A DNA stretch of 64,000 bases from Orychophragmus violaceus (Eukaryota; Streptophyta; Magnoliopsida; Brassicales; Brassicaceae). Shown here piece after piece: positions 52,710 through 64,000 of the stretch. Below the pieces are notes generated by a model that was given only the letters and a program-made list of their open reading frames with translations, searched no databases and was not told where the DNA came from. The first letter of the stretch is position 1. Each line of letters opens with the position of its first letter. The position numbers were made by a program, and so were the translations under genes. Location of the stretch: NCBI GenBank assembly GCA_030180135.1, contig CM058236.1, positions 4,154,001-4,218,000 of the forward strand, read 5' to 3'.

Positions 52710-55700
52710 TGTAACGCCCCTTTCCCATTCTCCGCTGACCGCCGAGCTGACCGGTCAACAATCAAACAAGAACATGACCAATCGAACCCGAGCAAGTCGA
52801 ACGGGAAAAATTCGCTACAGGACGAAGCCAAAGATAGTTCGGTTTGAGACAAAAGGCTCGCACCGATCTATTTCTGGCTCCGCTATCCTCGTTTCCGTAA
52901 CGCAAGCAGTACTACCTGCACTACTTCAACGAGTTGTGTCGGTTCGGACCAAACCTCATATCAGGGAAACAATTTCATTTCTAAGTAGTTAAACATCGAA
53001 TACAACGTTTAACAGTTTTACAAACAATCGTCAATAACAATACATAAACATAAGCAATCAAAATCATAAAAGGCGCAGCTGCCGAACCGAAAATCAAACA
53101 TCCAAACATCACGAATCAAAACACGTCACAAGCAACCCGAAGCTACACCGAGGACCTCCCACGTCCGTCGCTGACAACCTGAAAAAACACAAAAAGAGTC
53201 TAATGAGCAATCTAGGATTACCCAGTGAATCGGCTCCCCACTAATGGCTTCTAATCTATCTAACTCTACAAACCCCGCCCCGAAACCCAAAATAACAATC
53301 AGCAAGGAATAAATGGTCGATCACGCGCTACCACGGCGTAATAAACCCACACACAATCAATGGCCAAGATAAGAGAGAGAGAGTTAAAGAAATCGAAGGC
53401 ATTGCGGCACATGTCCTCGATTGGCCTCGATCTATCTACGCGCAACGAAAGAAAGATAAATAACAACACTGGGCCCTACGATCTCGGTAACTTCCACGGG
53501 TTCACATCGTCGCCTATATGGCAACTAACCCTCGACTCCTATACGTGCTCACAAGGACCCACGCATAGGACACCGTTCTCTGTCCATCGATACGCGGTGA
53601 CTCCTGTTACCCCAGGTAACCTGAGTTTCCATGCGATCCGGCCCTAGGACATGACCCCGTATTCTCCGGACCTCACACCTACCGGCGTCACCCGATAGGT
53701 TAACACCATAACCAGAACCACCATGGTCCGGTTAGGTCAAACCCGAGGATCCAATCGGGTCGGAAGTACCGGAACGTAAACAAAACCTAGGCTTGCGGAA
53801 TCTAACGCACCCTAGCGTCCTAGTGCAGAAATATAAACACGCAGACTCGCTGGGACTCTAGCACAGATCACACAATCAATAACAACAACAATAATCCCAA
53901 CCATTCCGCAAGCCTCTACACTACCCAACTCACCGCTCTGACTAGGTAAGATACCTAGTCAGCACCACTAACTTACCCAGTCCCAAGACCGGAGTAAGTG
54001 TCCGCAATGACTACTCGGCCCAACACCGAGCAGTCTAATCACCTGCACAGAAAACTCACAACAACAATAACAACACAGTACACGCAACACAGTCAAACAC
54101 ACAATTACCACAAGCAAGTCTATTCGAGTTTCTAAGTCTTTTACTTCATTCTCGCCCGCTACCTTGGGTTAGCGGATTGCTAACCCGTAGACGGCTCACG
54201 ACACGCGTCATTTCTTTATTATCTCATCCTAGGTTTCTTTTAACATTATTCTCGATATATCGGTTTAGAATTAGTAAACTTACCAACTCCCCGACATATC
54301 GTTTCCAACTAATTGATTCATTACCCAATTCCCGCTACTTAACCTCAAACCCGATCCCATTAATATACTCTATACATTTGTTTAAGGTTAACTCATATTT
54401 TACTGTCCTCTTAGTTTCCCGTTTATAGTTCATTAATAATCATTCTTTATACTTATATATATACATCAATCACGCTTTACTAACGACCTAACGGCACGGA
54501 AATGGTTAACTCTTTTTAATTCTAAACCCTAATCACGTTTCATTAGTTTTTTCCGGTTAATTACTAGATGTCCAGTTAATTAATTAATCAGTTAATTTGG
54601 ATAACGGTTAACGTCCTAACAGCTACGGTTTAGTGATTTCCCGGTTTAACTGATTTCGACGAGTTTTCGAGCCGACTCACAGAATAGTTATGGAATGACG
54701 GATTTGGCGCGGATGAGGATTCCCGAACCACCGAACTCTCCTGATCCACAAAACCACAAAACCAATCAATTTCAGACTTAAACCAAACCGGCCCAACACC
54801 CCAAAAACCGGTTTGACTAAACCGGTTTAGGGTTAAACCGTTGACCCGGTTTAACATCCTTTGACCCGGTTTAATCTAACCACAAACCAACTATAATTCC
54901 AATACCAATTATACCAATGGACTATAGGAAGAACCGGTCGGCTATTGGCGGTGGAAAGGTGTCACCGGCGGCGTTGACTCCGGCGGAGGGGCGTTGACCG
55001 GCGGCGGTGAGGGCTTTTCCGGCGGCTTCTTCTTCAGATCTCTACACCAAACTGATCACCATCACTAGATCTACTCATTTCTAGCCTTAAAACAACACAA
55101 AACACAAGGAAAAGGGTGAGATCTACAAACCCTAAAGAGCGGCTGCTTCACGGCGGTTTTCCGGCGATATCCGGCGGCTACAGGGGTGGCGGTTCACTGG
55201 AAAAGATAGAGGAGCTCAGTACAAACACATAGCACTTTGCAGAACTAAATTTGAATCTATAGAAAGAAAGTTACAAGGTTTCTTGCCTAGGAAGCAAAAG
55301 GAGGAGGAGGAGCTCCGGCGGCTGATTCCGGCGACTCTCTGGCAAGAGGGGTGAACCGCGGTTGAAGCTGAGGAGGAGAGGGATCTATAGCACTTGACAT
55401 AGAGTGATTTGGATCTATCAATCCCAAGTTACACACTTTCTTGCTCAAGAAGAAATGAAGAACAAGATTAGGGTTCTTCACTCCTTCAAACACACATGCA
55501 TGAGCTTCTAGTAAAAAGATGCATATTCTTGTGAGTGACAGAGAGAGAGGAGGCCGAGAGTAAGAGAAGAAGATTTGAGCTTACTTATCCATCAAGATAA
55601 GATGAACATACAAGGATTTTGGTGATGAATCTCTCAAGAACACCAAGAACACCAAACAAATATTATTGTTTCTGGAAAAGAGAGTGAGAGAGATCGAGAG

Positions 55701-56319
55701 AGTTGAGAGAGAGATGAGAATTGTTGGTAGCTTAATTGAATGATGACATGATGGTTACTTGCATGAGAAAGAATTCATTGAATTCTCCATGCATGCATGC
55801 AAGGAAGAGAGGTGGCGACAAGGGGGTGAGGAAAAGTGTCCTACTGGGCTTTAATTGTTGCCAAAACATCACTTAATCATCATTACTTCAGCCAATAATC
55901 CCACTTAAATAGTACTTGGTTTTTACGGGGTTTCGGGTTTAATATTTTAGAACGGCTCCGGGTGATTCCATAAATTCCAACTCCTCCAAAATAAGATTCT
56001 TCATGCTTTTAGATGAATTTAGCATTTTGAATCACTCCGTTTGGACTTACGTAGCTCCGGTTATGAATTTCCGAAGTTTCTTCAGTTTTGTCGGTTTCCA
56101 TCCCGACAAGCCGAAAAACTCGTTTCCGCTCCGATTTCTCCAATTCTGGTCTTGTAAACATTCTTTATGTTCAAACGTAAGAATATTTGGCCCGTCTCGG
56201 TTTCCGTCTCGAACTTTGGTAAAATTACCATTTTACCCCTGGCTTAGGTAAAGTGACAATTTTACCCTCGGTTGCCTTTCTGCTGCCCGTTGACCGTATT
56301 TTTGATACGGGGTATCACA
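52710..56319 (-). repeat. Element B 3' LTR (left)
   Basis: Plus-strand ends are TGTAACGCCCC and GGTATCACA. It contains one hairpin at 54166-54186 with arms GGGTTAGC/GCTAACCC, a CGGCGG-rich part (54940-55200) and AG-rich stretches (55540-55720). I see no gene. Confidence 0.93.
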
Positions 56320-57440
56320 TTCTTCCCCACTTACAGGAATTCGGTCCCCGAATTCTTCGTCACTTACAGACGTCGAATTGGTTCCGATTCCGGTGGACTG
56401 CTTACCACATCCTAACGCTTCCCCACTTTGCTTTGACTGCCACATTTCTCGGACGACATCCTTCCCTTCTTTTCCTGGGACACTCTTCAAGAATCTGATC
56501 ATCGGCTTCCTTTTTCATAACTACAACATCGACGTTCCTCCCTTCACATCTTTTCGCTAACTCCTCATGCATCCCGGCTCCTTCCTGTCGATCGCAATGG
56601 CTGCTCCACTCTCACTGTCGGTGCTCCCACTGCTTCGCGGTCCGGCGTGCTCGACTAGAGACACCTCGACACTTCACCTTGCGTTCGGGTTCGGGTTCGG
56701 TCTTACTTCGCTTCCTCGCTCTATCCCCGATATCACTTTCCCATAGAAGTATGGTTACTTAATCACGTACCCTATGGTCTCTCGTGAGTAAATAACAATA
56801 CCCTATAAGTTTGTTCTCTCGTGAATTGACGGTTGAACTCAACCGTCCGCAAGTCAGCTCGAAACTTGAAATACAACCAAAATAAACTTATGACTTATCT
56901 TTCTATCAAGATCAAGGGAAAACGATCAATCGCTACTCAACTTTCAAACTAATAACAATCTAATGGTCGCTCTGACCCAACACAATCAATCTATCAAAAC
57001 CACGCACACTAACGCCCCACAATACGATTAATCAATCAAGCAAGAAATAAACAAGCAAGCTAATATATAAAATCACGCAATCTAAAGATCGGCCGGATGC
57101 GTCGTCAATCCGGGTTCGGGTCATGATGAACGGTCGTCAGTTCCGCCCATCATTTAGTTTCACACAGTAAACCATTTGCTTGTCGAACCATCTCAATCAT
57201 GCAAATAGTTACTATGCTACGATAAACGATTAGCCGAACACTCTGCATCCACCATATACATAAAACGATATATCATACATCATAAATTTTTTAGTACACG
57301 GTTAAGATCAGAGTTCCTACATAAAGCCGTCATCATATACCAAAAACCCATACGACGCCGCTGCACAAAAAAAAATCAAAGACGACACGCAAGTCGCCTA
57401 TCCGCCGATCTATCTACAAGTCAAAATAGAGTTAGTGCCC
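56320..57440 (-). other. Element B PPT and noncoding internal part
   Basis: The PPT (TAAGTGGGGAAGAA on the minus strand, 56320-56333), then about 1.1 kb with no ORF or pol motif that I recognise. Confidence 0.7.
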
Positions 57441-57474
57441 CCAACTTACCTGGCCTAACTACCCCTACCCTATC

Positions 57475-58848
57475 CTAACGCCTCCAGTAAGACTGAAATG
57501 CCCCACACCACTGGCAACACGGCTCACTGGAGTATCCGCTGGCAGGCGCGCCGGGTGGGTGTGGTGGGTGTGCGTCTCGAGATGGTGCCCCGACGTGCTG
57601 GAGCTCGGCGATCGGACATAGGTAAACATCGTGACCTGCGCGGCCACAAACGGAACAGACTGGAGGAGCCACTGGGTACGGTCCTCGATAACAAGCGGAT
57701 GCTGAGTGCCCATAACCTCCACACAACTGACAAGGCGAAGTCGGCGCTGACGGGGGATCCATGAAACAATCTGAGGCAAGATGACCCGAACCTCTACATA
57801 ACTGGCACCTCCTCACATGCTCGGGCTGCGGCGACTGAACGATCGGCATCTGGATCATAGAGAACTGTCTGGCGGGCGGCGAACTAGGCTCGGGATCTCT
57901 GCGGCTGGGTCCGGCTCCCCAATCTCCGGGTACCGATGCCGGGTACGGCTCTCCATCGGGCATGTGCAGTCCTGCTCTGGCGACTGGGCAAGTCATCTCT
58001 CCGTGGTCTGTCTGGCTGCATAGGGTACATCGAGCTGGTCCAGATAAGGGGTGGTAAACCTCCCGAAGGTGCGGGTCCACTGATCGAGGGCACCACCAGA
58101 CATGGAAATCCCGTACTCCACATCCACTACACGCTCGGCTCTCGGGTACTACTGGTGGGGCCTCTACCGCCTCGGCTGGTGGCGTAACTGCCTCAAACTC
58201 CGACTCAGAAGATCCTGATGACATCTCAAGGTCCAACGGGGTACGGGGAGATCCTGGTCCAACCTGCTGCGCCAAGATATCCTCTAACATCGCTACCTGC
58301 TCCCCTACCTGCTGCTCCCACTGCTGATGCTGCTCAGGGTCCACTGGCTCCATCTCTAGATCAAAACCGAACGGTAACGGGTCCATCAGATAATCCTCCA
58401 TACCAAGCAGCGGTGGAAACTCGGGTGCCTCAAGGGGTGGCGCCTGGTACATCGGTGGCACATCTGTCGCTGCGAGAATCTGTGGCACGTCTGGCTCTGG
58501 CCACTGTGGCGGTAACTGAAGCTCCACATCTGCTCCGCCCAGAAATCCCAACATGTCGACGTAAGGGTCTCGGCTACCTGCATCATCTATCATCGCTGGC
58601 GGTAACGGGTCTGGAAGAGGCGACCAATCTACCTGCGCTGCTCTCGCACCCTGCATCTGTCGTAACGGAACTGGCGGCTGATCCGCCGTACGGGATCCCT
58701 GCGTGTGACCTGGCGAAGCTGGGTATCCCTGGAACTGAACTACCTGTCCCTGCTCGGAACCGACTGATCTCTGCTGACTCATCCTGCTCGACGTATACAC
58801 ACACACACCCAACCACTCTGCCCGGGACGCACTGCTGTAAGACTGCAA
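57475..58848 (-). CDS. Gag-like multi-zinc-knuckle protein of element B
   Basis: 457-aa open frame. A later ATG at residue 23 (MSQQRSVGSE) is an equally likely start. Residues 1-235 are Pro/Gln/Glu-rich and acidic. From 240 on there is a run of CCHC knuckles: 240-253 (longer spacing), 274-287 (CTLCSQTDHGEMTC), 348-361 (CQLCRGSGHLASDC), 373-386 (CQLCGGYGHSASAC), 398-411 (CSVCGRAGHDVYLC), and a cut-off one at 445-448. I see no clear Gag capsid domain. By position (just after the PBS) and knuckles it should be a nucleocapsid-type Gag that binds element RNA. Five or more knuckles is unusual, since most plant Gags have one or two. Confidence 0.8.
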   Translation of the reverse strand: MQSYSSASRAEWLGVCVYTSSRMSQQRSVGSEQGQVVQFQGYPASPGHTQGSRTADQPPVPLRQMQGARAAQVDWSPLPDPLPPAMIDDAGSRDPYVDMLGFLGGADVELQLPPQWPEPDVPQILAATDVPPMYQAPPLEAPEFPPLLGMEDYLMDPLPFGFDLEMEPVDPEQHQQWEQQVGEQVAMLEDILAQQVGPGSPRTPLDLEMSSGSSESEFEAVTPPAEAVEAPPVVPESRACSGCGVRDFHVWWCPRSVDPHLREVYHPLSGPARCTLCSQTDHGEMTCPVARAGLHMPDGEPYPASVPGDWGAGPSRRDPEPSSPPARQFSMIQMPIVQSPQPEHVRRCQLCRGSGHLASDCFMDPPSAPTSPCQLCGGYGHSASACYRGPYPVAPPVCSVCGRAGHDVYLCPIAELQHVGAPSRDAHPPHPPGAPASGYSSEPCCQWCGAFQSYWRR

Positions 58849-59023
58849 GCAAAGACATGAAACGAGTTAGTACGAATAATACAATAATTCTACTTTCCCA
58901 TCCCAACCCCGGGTTTAACGGACGCGGCTCGGTTTCCTAATGGTTGCTTGTGTGACACATTTGACTCGATAAAACACGGAAAACGCTCAAAAATGAAATG
59001 TTTCGAAACCCATGAAGAACCAT

Positions 59024-59035
59024 GCTCTGATACCA
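59024..59035 (-). promoter_or_regulatory. Element B primer binding site
   Basis: TGGTATCAGAGC on the minus strand, six bases inside the 5' LTR (right copy). Confidence 0.9.
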
Positions 59036-59041
59036 CCTTTC

Positions 59042-62000
59042 TGTAACGCCCCTTTCCCATTCTCCGCTGACCGCCGAGCTGACCGGTCAAAAATCAAACA
59101 AGAACATGACCAATCGAACCCGAGCAAGTCGAACGGGAAAAATTCGCTACAGGACGAAGCCAAAGATAGTTTGGTTTGATACAAAAGGCTCGCACCGATC
59201 TATTTCCGGCTCCGCTATCCTCATATCCATAACGCAAGCAGTACTACTTGCACTACTTCAACGAGTTGTGTCGGTTCGGACCAAACCTCATATCAGGGAA
59301 ACAATTTCATTTCTAAGTAGTTAAACATCGAATACAACGTTTAACAGTTTTACAAACAATCGTCAATAACAATACAGAAACATAAGCAATCAAAATCATA
59401 AAAGGCGCAGCTGCCGAACCGAAAATGAAACATCCAAACATCACGAATCAAAACACGTCACAAGCAACCCGAAGCTACACCGAGGACCTCCCACGTCCGT
59501 CGCTGACAACCTGAAAAAAACACAAAAAGAGTCTAATGAGCAATCAAGGATTACCCAGTGAATCGGCTCCCCACTAATGGCTTCTAATCTATCTAACTCT
59601 ACAAACCCCGCCCCGAAACCCAAAATAACAATCAGCAAGGAATAAATGGTCGATCACGCGCTACCACGGCGTAATAAACCCACACACAATCAATGGCCAA
59701 GATAAGAGAGAGAGAGTTAAAGAAATCGAAGGCATTGCGGCACATGTCCTCGATTGGCCTCGATCTATCTACGCGCAACGAAAGAAAGATAAATAACAAC
59801 ACTGGGCCCTACGATCTCGGTAACTTCCACGGGTTCACATCGTCGCCTATATGGCAACTAACCCTCTACTCCTATACGTGCTCACAAGGACTCCACGCAT
59901 AGGACACCGTTCTCTGTCCATCGATACGCGGTGACTCCTGTTACCCCAGGTAACCTGAGTTTCCATGCGATCCGGCCCTAGGACATGACCCCGTATTCTC
60001 CGGACCGCACACCTACCGGCGTCACCCGATAGGTTAACACCATAACCAGAACCACCATGGTCCGGTTAGGTCAAACCCGAGGATCCAATCGGGTCGGAAG
60101 TACCGGAACGTAAACAAAACCTAGGCTTGCGGAATCTAACGCACCCTAGCGTCCTAGTGCAGAAATATAAACACGCAGACTCGCTGGGACTCTAGCACAG
60201 ATCACGCAATCAATAACAACAACAATAATCCCAACCATTCCGCAAGCCTCTACACTACCCAATTCACCGCTCTGACTAGGTAAGATACCTAGTCAGCACC
60301 ACTAACTTACCCGGTCCCAAGACCGGAGTAAGTGTCCGCAATGACTACTCGGCCCAACACCGAGCAGTCTAATCACCTGCACAGAAAACTCACAACAACA
60401 ATAACAACACTGTACACACAACACAGTCAAACACACAATTACCACAAGCAAGTCTATTCGAGTTTCTAAGTCTTTTACTTCATTCTCGCCCGCTACCTTG
60501 GGTTAGCGGATTGCTAACCCGTAGACGGCTCACGACACACGTCATTTCTTTATTATCTCATCCTAGGTTTCTTTTAACATTATTCTCGATATATCAGTTT
60601 AGAATTAGTAAACTTACCAACTCCCCGACATATCGTTTCCAACTAATTGATTCATTACCCAATTCCCGCTACTTAACCTCAAACCCGATCCCATTAATAT
60701 ACTCTATACATTTGTTTAAGGTTAAATCATATTTTACTATCGTCTTAGTTTCCCGTTTATAGTTCATTAATAATCATTCTTTATACTTATATATATATAT
60801 ACATCAATCACGCTTTACTAACGACCTAACGGCACGGAAACGGTTAACTCTTTTTAATTCTAAACCCTAATCACGTTTCATTAGTTTTTTCCGGTTAATT
60901 ACTAGATGTCCAGTTAATTAATTAATCAGTTAATTTGGATAACGGTTAACGTCCTAACAGCTACGGTTTAGTGATTTCCCGGTTTAACTGATTTCGACGA
61001 GTTTTCGAGCCGATTCACAGAATAGTTATGGAATGACGGATTTGGCGCGGATGAGGATTCCCGAACCACCGAACTCTCCTGATCCACAAAACCACAAAAC
61101 CAATCAATTTCGGACTTAAACCAAACCGGCCCAACACCCCAAAAACCGGTTGACTAAACCGGTTTAGGGTTAAACCGTTGACCCGGTTTAACATCCTTTG
61201 ACCCGGTTTAATCTAACCACAAACCAACTCTAATTCCAATACCAATTATACCAATGGACTATAGGAAGAACCGGTCGGCTATTGGCGGTGGAAAGGTGTC
61301 ACCGGCGGCGTTGACTCCGGCGGAGGGGCGTTGACCGGCGGCGGTGAGGGCTTTTCCGGCGGCTTCTTCTTCAGATCTCTACACCAAACTGATCACCATC
61401 ACTAGATCTACTCATTTCTAGCCTTAAAACAACACAAAACACAAGGAAAAGGGTGAGATCTACAAACCCTAAAGAGCGGCTGCTTCACGGCGGTTTTCCG
61501 GAGATCTCCGGCGGCTACAGGGGCGGCGGTTCACTGGAAAAGATAGAGGAGCTCAGTACAAACACATAGCACTTTGCAGAACTAAATTTGAATCTATAGA
61601 AAGAAAGTTACAAGGTTTCTTGCCTAGGAAGCAAAAGGAGGAGGAGAAGCTCCGGCGGCTGATTCCGGCGACTCTCTGGCAAGAGGGGTGAACCGCGGTT
61701 GAAGCTGAGGAGGAGAGGGATCTATAGCACTTGACAGAGAGTGATTTGGATCTATCAATCCCAAGTTACACACTTTCTTGCTCAAGAAGAAATGAAGAAC
61801 AAGATTAGGGTTCTTGGGGTTCTTCACTCCTTCAAACACACATGCATGAGCTTCTAGACAAAAGATGCATGTTCTTGTGAGTGACAGAGAGAGAGAGGAG
61901 GCCGAGAGTTAGAGAAGAAGATTTGAGCTTACTTATCCATCAAGATAAGATGAACATACAAGGATTTTGGTGATGAATCTCTCAAGAACACCAAGAACAC

Positions 62001-62667
62001 CAAACAAAGATTATTGTTTCTGGAAAAGAGAGTGAGAGAGATCGAGAGAGTTGAGAGAGAGATGAGAATTGTTGGTAGCTTAATTGAATGATGACATGAT
62101 GGTTACTTGCATGAGAAAGAATTCATTGAATTCTCCATGCATGCATGCAAGGAAGAGAGGTGGCGACAAGGGGGTGAGGACAAGTGTCCTACTGGGCTTT
62201 AATTGTTGCCAAAACATCACTTAATCATCATTACTTCAGCCAATAATCCCACTTAAATAGTACTTGGTTTTTACGGGTTTTCGAGTTTAATATTTTAGAA
62301 CGGCTCCGGGTGATTCCATAAATTCCAACTCCTCCAAAATAAGATTCTTCATGCTTTTAGATGAATTTAGCATTTTGAATCACTCCGTTCGGACTTACGT
62401 AGCTCCGGTTATGAATTTCCGAAGTTTCTTCGGTTTTGTCGGTTTCCATCCCGACAAGCCGAAAAACTCGTTTCCGCTCCGATTTCTCCAATTCTGGTCT
62501 TGTAAACATTCTTTATGTTCAAACGTAAGAATATTTGGCCCGTCTCGGTTTCCGTCTCGAACTTTGGTAAAATTACCATTTTACCCCTGGCTTAGGTAAA
62601 GTGACAATTTTACCCTCGGTTGCCTTTCTGCTGCCCGTTGACCGTATTTTTGATACGGGGTATCACA
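59042..62667 (-). repeat. Element B 5' LTR (right)
   Basis: 3626 bp, nearly identical to the left LTR (16 bp longer through small indels). The hairpin is at 60500-60520. The promoter for the Gag transcript should lie here, but I could not place it. Confidence 0.93.
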
Positions 62668-62672
62668 ATTCT

Positions 62673-63530
62673 GGCCGTGAGACACAAGATGGACTGATTT
62701 GCGGTATGGCAGCGGATGGAATGGAATGATCTGTGATTGATATGGATTGAGGAGATGATTGTGGACGAACTGGATTGATAGAAACTCCCTGAAGTTGCGA
62801 AATCCTTCAAGGCTTTCAGACTTAGAACCTCTAGGATATGACACACCAAGAGATCACTAAGATAGATAATACACACCATCCAGAGTAGATATTACACACT
62901 ACCCAGATCAAACAAGTTTCAGAGAAGTTTTTAGATAAAAGATGTTTGATAGTCTGAATAGAAAGAGGGGGAAGCATACATATAGTGTTTTAGGGACTCT
63001 TAGGAAATAACAAACACTTAAAACATACTTAAGACTAATAAAAACGAGTTTGAATAAAAAGGCTCCTCCTTGACTTCTTATTTGCGTGAAAGACTAAGTA
63101 GAATGGGCTGGGTTTTTCAACAAGGGGCATTTTATTAAGTATTGTGAACAAGCCTCATTAAAAACATTGGCTGGAAAACTCAATTGGGACAAAACCAAGC
63201 ACAAGGAAAAAAGAGTGCAAGTCACAATACCTCCCTTGTTGAATCTCTTAAGTTGCTTGTATCACAACCAGGGTGGTTTGATTAGAAAGCTTAAGATTGC
63301 CCTGAACTTTGTGTAGAATGCTTGCTGGGACTCCTTAGGCTTAGGCTTGATCATTGGTCCGAATGGTGAATGCACAGATTCTGGTTCTTGTTCTTGACTC
63401 TTCTCAGCAACAAGCTGCTTCTTAGCTCCTTTCCCTTCTAGTTCTAGCTGCTCCTCTTGCTCCTTAGTTTCCTTGTTTCCCTTGCTGGTCAGGATCATAT
63501 CACAAGAGAATTGATTCATTTCGTCCCAAT
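62673..63530. other. Unassigned flank, right of element B
   Basis: Continuation of the sequence interrupted at 52709. A minus-strand 85-aa frame (63262-63519, Glu/Lys/Gln-rich, opening MNQFSCDMILTSKGN) is present but I do not recognise it. It may belong to another decayed retroelement. Confidence 0.4.
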
Positions 63531-63589
63531 TGGTATGTCGGAAATAGTGTTAGTTTGAGGCAGATGGTCATTTGAGAGAGATCGATGGG

Positions 63590-64000
63590 TCTTTTACGTT
63601 GACAACTTCAAAGACAAGAACAGAGGGAGTCGCATTTGTAGCTTACAACAGTGAACTTCTTATTACGATTTGATTGGAATGGTGTACAAGGACTATGGTT
63701 TGGATAACTAAAATCACGAAGTCGCACTGAGCCACATGCTACCAAAGAAGTATTCACGGACCTTGGCGATGGACACACCTGCGGTAAGTGTTAGGAATTC
63801 TCGTCAATTGCACGTGTTCTTGCGTCTTTGTAAAGATCAAGACGTTAGGCTTTGCGTTGAGATTAATCATATAGACAATGGGAATGGCGGTTGTCAAAAT
63901 GAAGAAGAAGAAGACTTGGTAGATGAGGGTTTAGGTGAAAATGACGATGTAGTAGATGAAGAAGAAGAATACAGGTTTGATTGTTGTGAGGACCCGGACG
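63590..64000 (+). pseudogene. Third MULE transposase, N-terminal fragment, cut by window end
   Basis: Reads VYKDYGLDN, then a TAA (63710-63712), then NHEVALSHMLPKKYSRTLAM, DTPAVSVRNSRQLHVFLRLC and KDQDVRLCVEI, followed by an acidic Glu/Asp-rich linker to the end of the window. This is the N-terminal region and acidic linker of a mudrA-type transposase, different from MULE-1 and MULE-2. The nonsense codon suggests a dead copy unless translation starts at the ATG at 63769. The rest is outside the window. Confidence 0.7.

Larger units (their letters stand above)
52710..62667 (-). mobile_element. Long-LTR, gag-only LTR retrotransposon (element B), uninterrupted
   Basis: 9958 bp with TSD ATTCT (52705-52709 and 62668-62672). 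LTRs are 3610 bp (52710-56319) and 3626 bp (59042-62667), and they are very similar. The internal region is only 2722 bp, with PBS TGGTATCAGAGC on the minus strand (59024-59035), PPT at 56320-56333 and one Gag-like ORF. Ends, PBS, PPT and gene plan match element A, though sequence is clearly diverged, so the two are different subfamilies. Non-autonomous, with no pol. Confidence 0.94.

Noticed and set aside
58218..58940. Plus-strand 240-aa frame opposite the Gag-like ORF
   Set aside because: It overlaps the minus-strand zinc-knuckle gene, has no recognisable domain and lies antisense to the element's PBS-to-PPT direction.

Overview
This window is plant nuclear DNA from the Brassicaceae. The evidence is a single-exon PPR gene that reads as the ortholog of Arabidopsis EMB2745, captured pieces of typical crucifer genes (plastid S6, OAS-thiol-lyase, SPD1-like, DUF662), and plant-type Copia, MULE, Helitron, SINE and LINE elements. 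It looks gene-poor and possibly pericentromeric. I see one intact host gene in 64 kb; almost everything else is transposon, much of it nested. The species cannot be named from the sequence.

1-32260: a nest of elements. An old minus-strand LINE (endonuclease half at 31148-32258, RT half at 1-1598) is split by 29,544 bp. The insert is a minus-strand LTR element (1599-31142, TSD AAGGT) with about 3.4-kb LTRs and only a decayed gag-like gene. Its left LTR carries an intact Copia element (Copia-1, 3763-11541, TSD GGATT, 1325-aa polyprotein). Its right LTR carries a sister Copia (Copia-2, 18108-26026, TSD GTAAT, two nonsense codons) and an apparently intact Mutator-like element (MULE-1, 26546-30497, TSD TAAACTTATC, four-exon 808-aa transposase). 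All boundaries were set from TSDs, and the part lengths add up exactly.

32260-37690: an AT-rich foldback element, the PPR gene (33266-35512, minus), AT-rich intergenic DNA and a tRNA-derived SINE with a 16-bp TSD.

37691-about 51000: two Helitron-like elements whose 5' ends face each other about 160 bp apart (near 44261 and 44422). The minus-strand one ends in a hairpin plus CTAG and carries exon fragments of S6, a DUF662 protein and cytosolic cysteine synthase. Inside it lies an unusual LTR element with inverted LTRs (40452-43757, TSD GAGTG). The plus-strand one carries a decayed SPD1-like ATPase piece and a DUF506 piece. It is interrupted by a second MULE (MULE-2, 44805-49456, TSD CAAGAGAGGC) holding a broken transposase and a small GRF zinc-finger gene.

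51000-64000: a degenerate tract of repeated GTAGACTTG-like words, then a second, uninterrupted member of the long-LTR family (52710-62667, TSD ATTCT) with a 457-aa proline-rich, multi-zinc-knuckle Gag-like ORF. After about 0.9 kb of unrecognised sequence, the window ends inside a third MULE transposase fragment.

No operon logic applies. The story is successive insertion: LINE, then long-LTR element, then two Copias and a MULE; and gene-capturing Helitrons hit in turn by an LTR element and a MULE.
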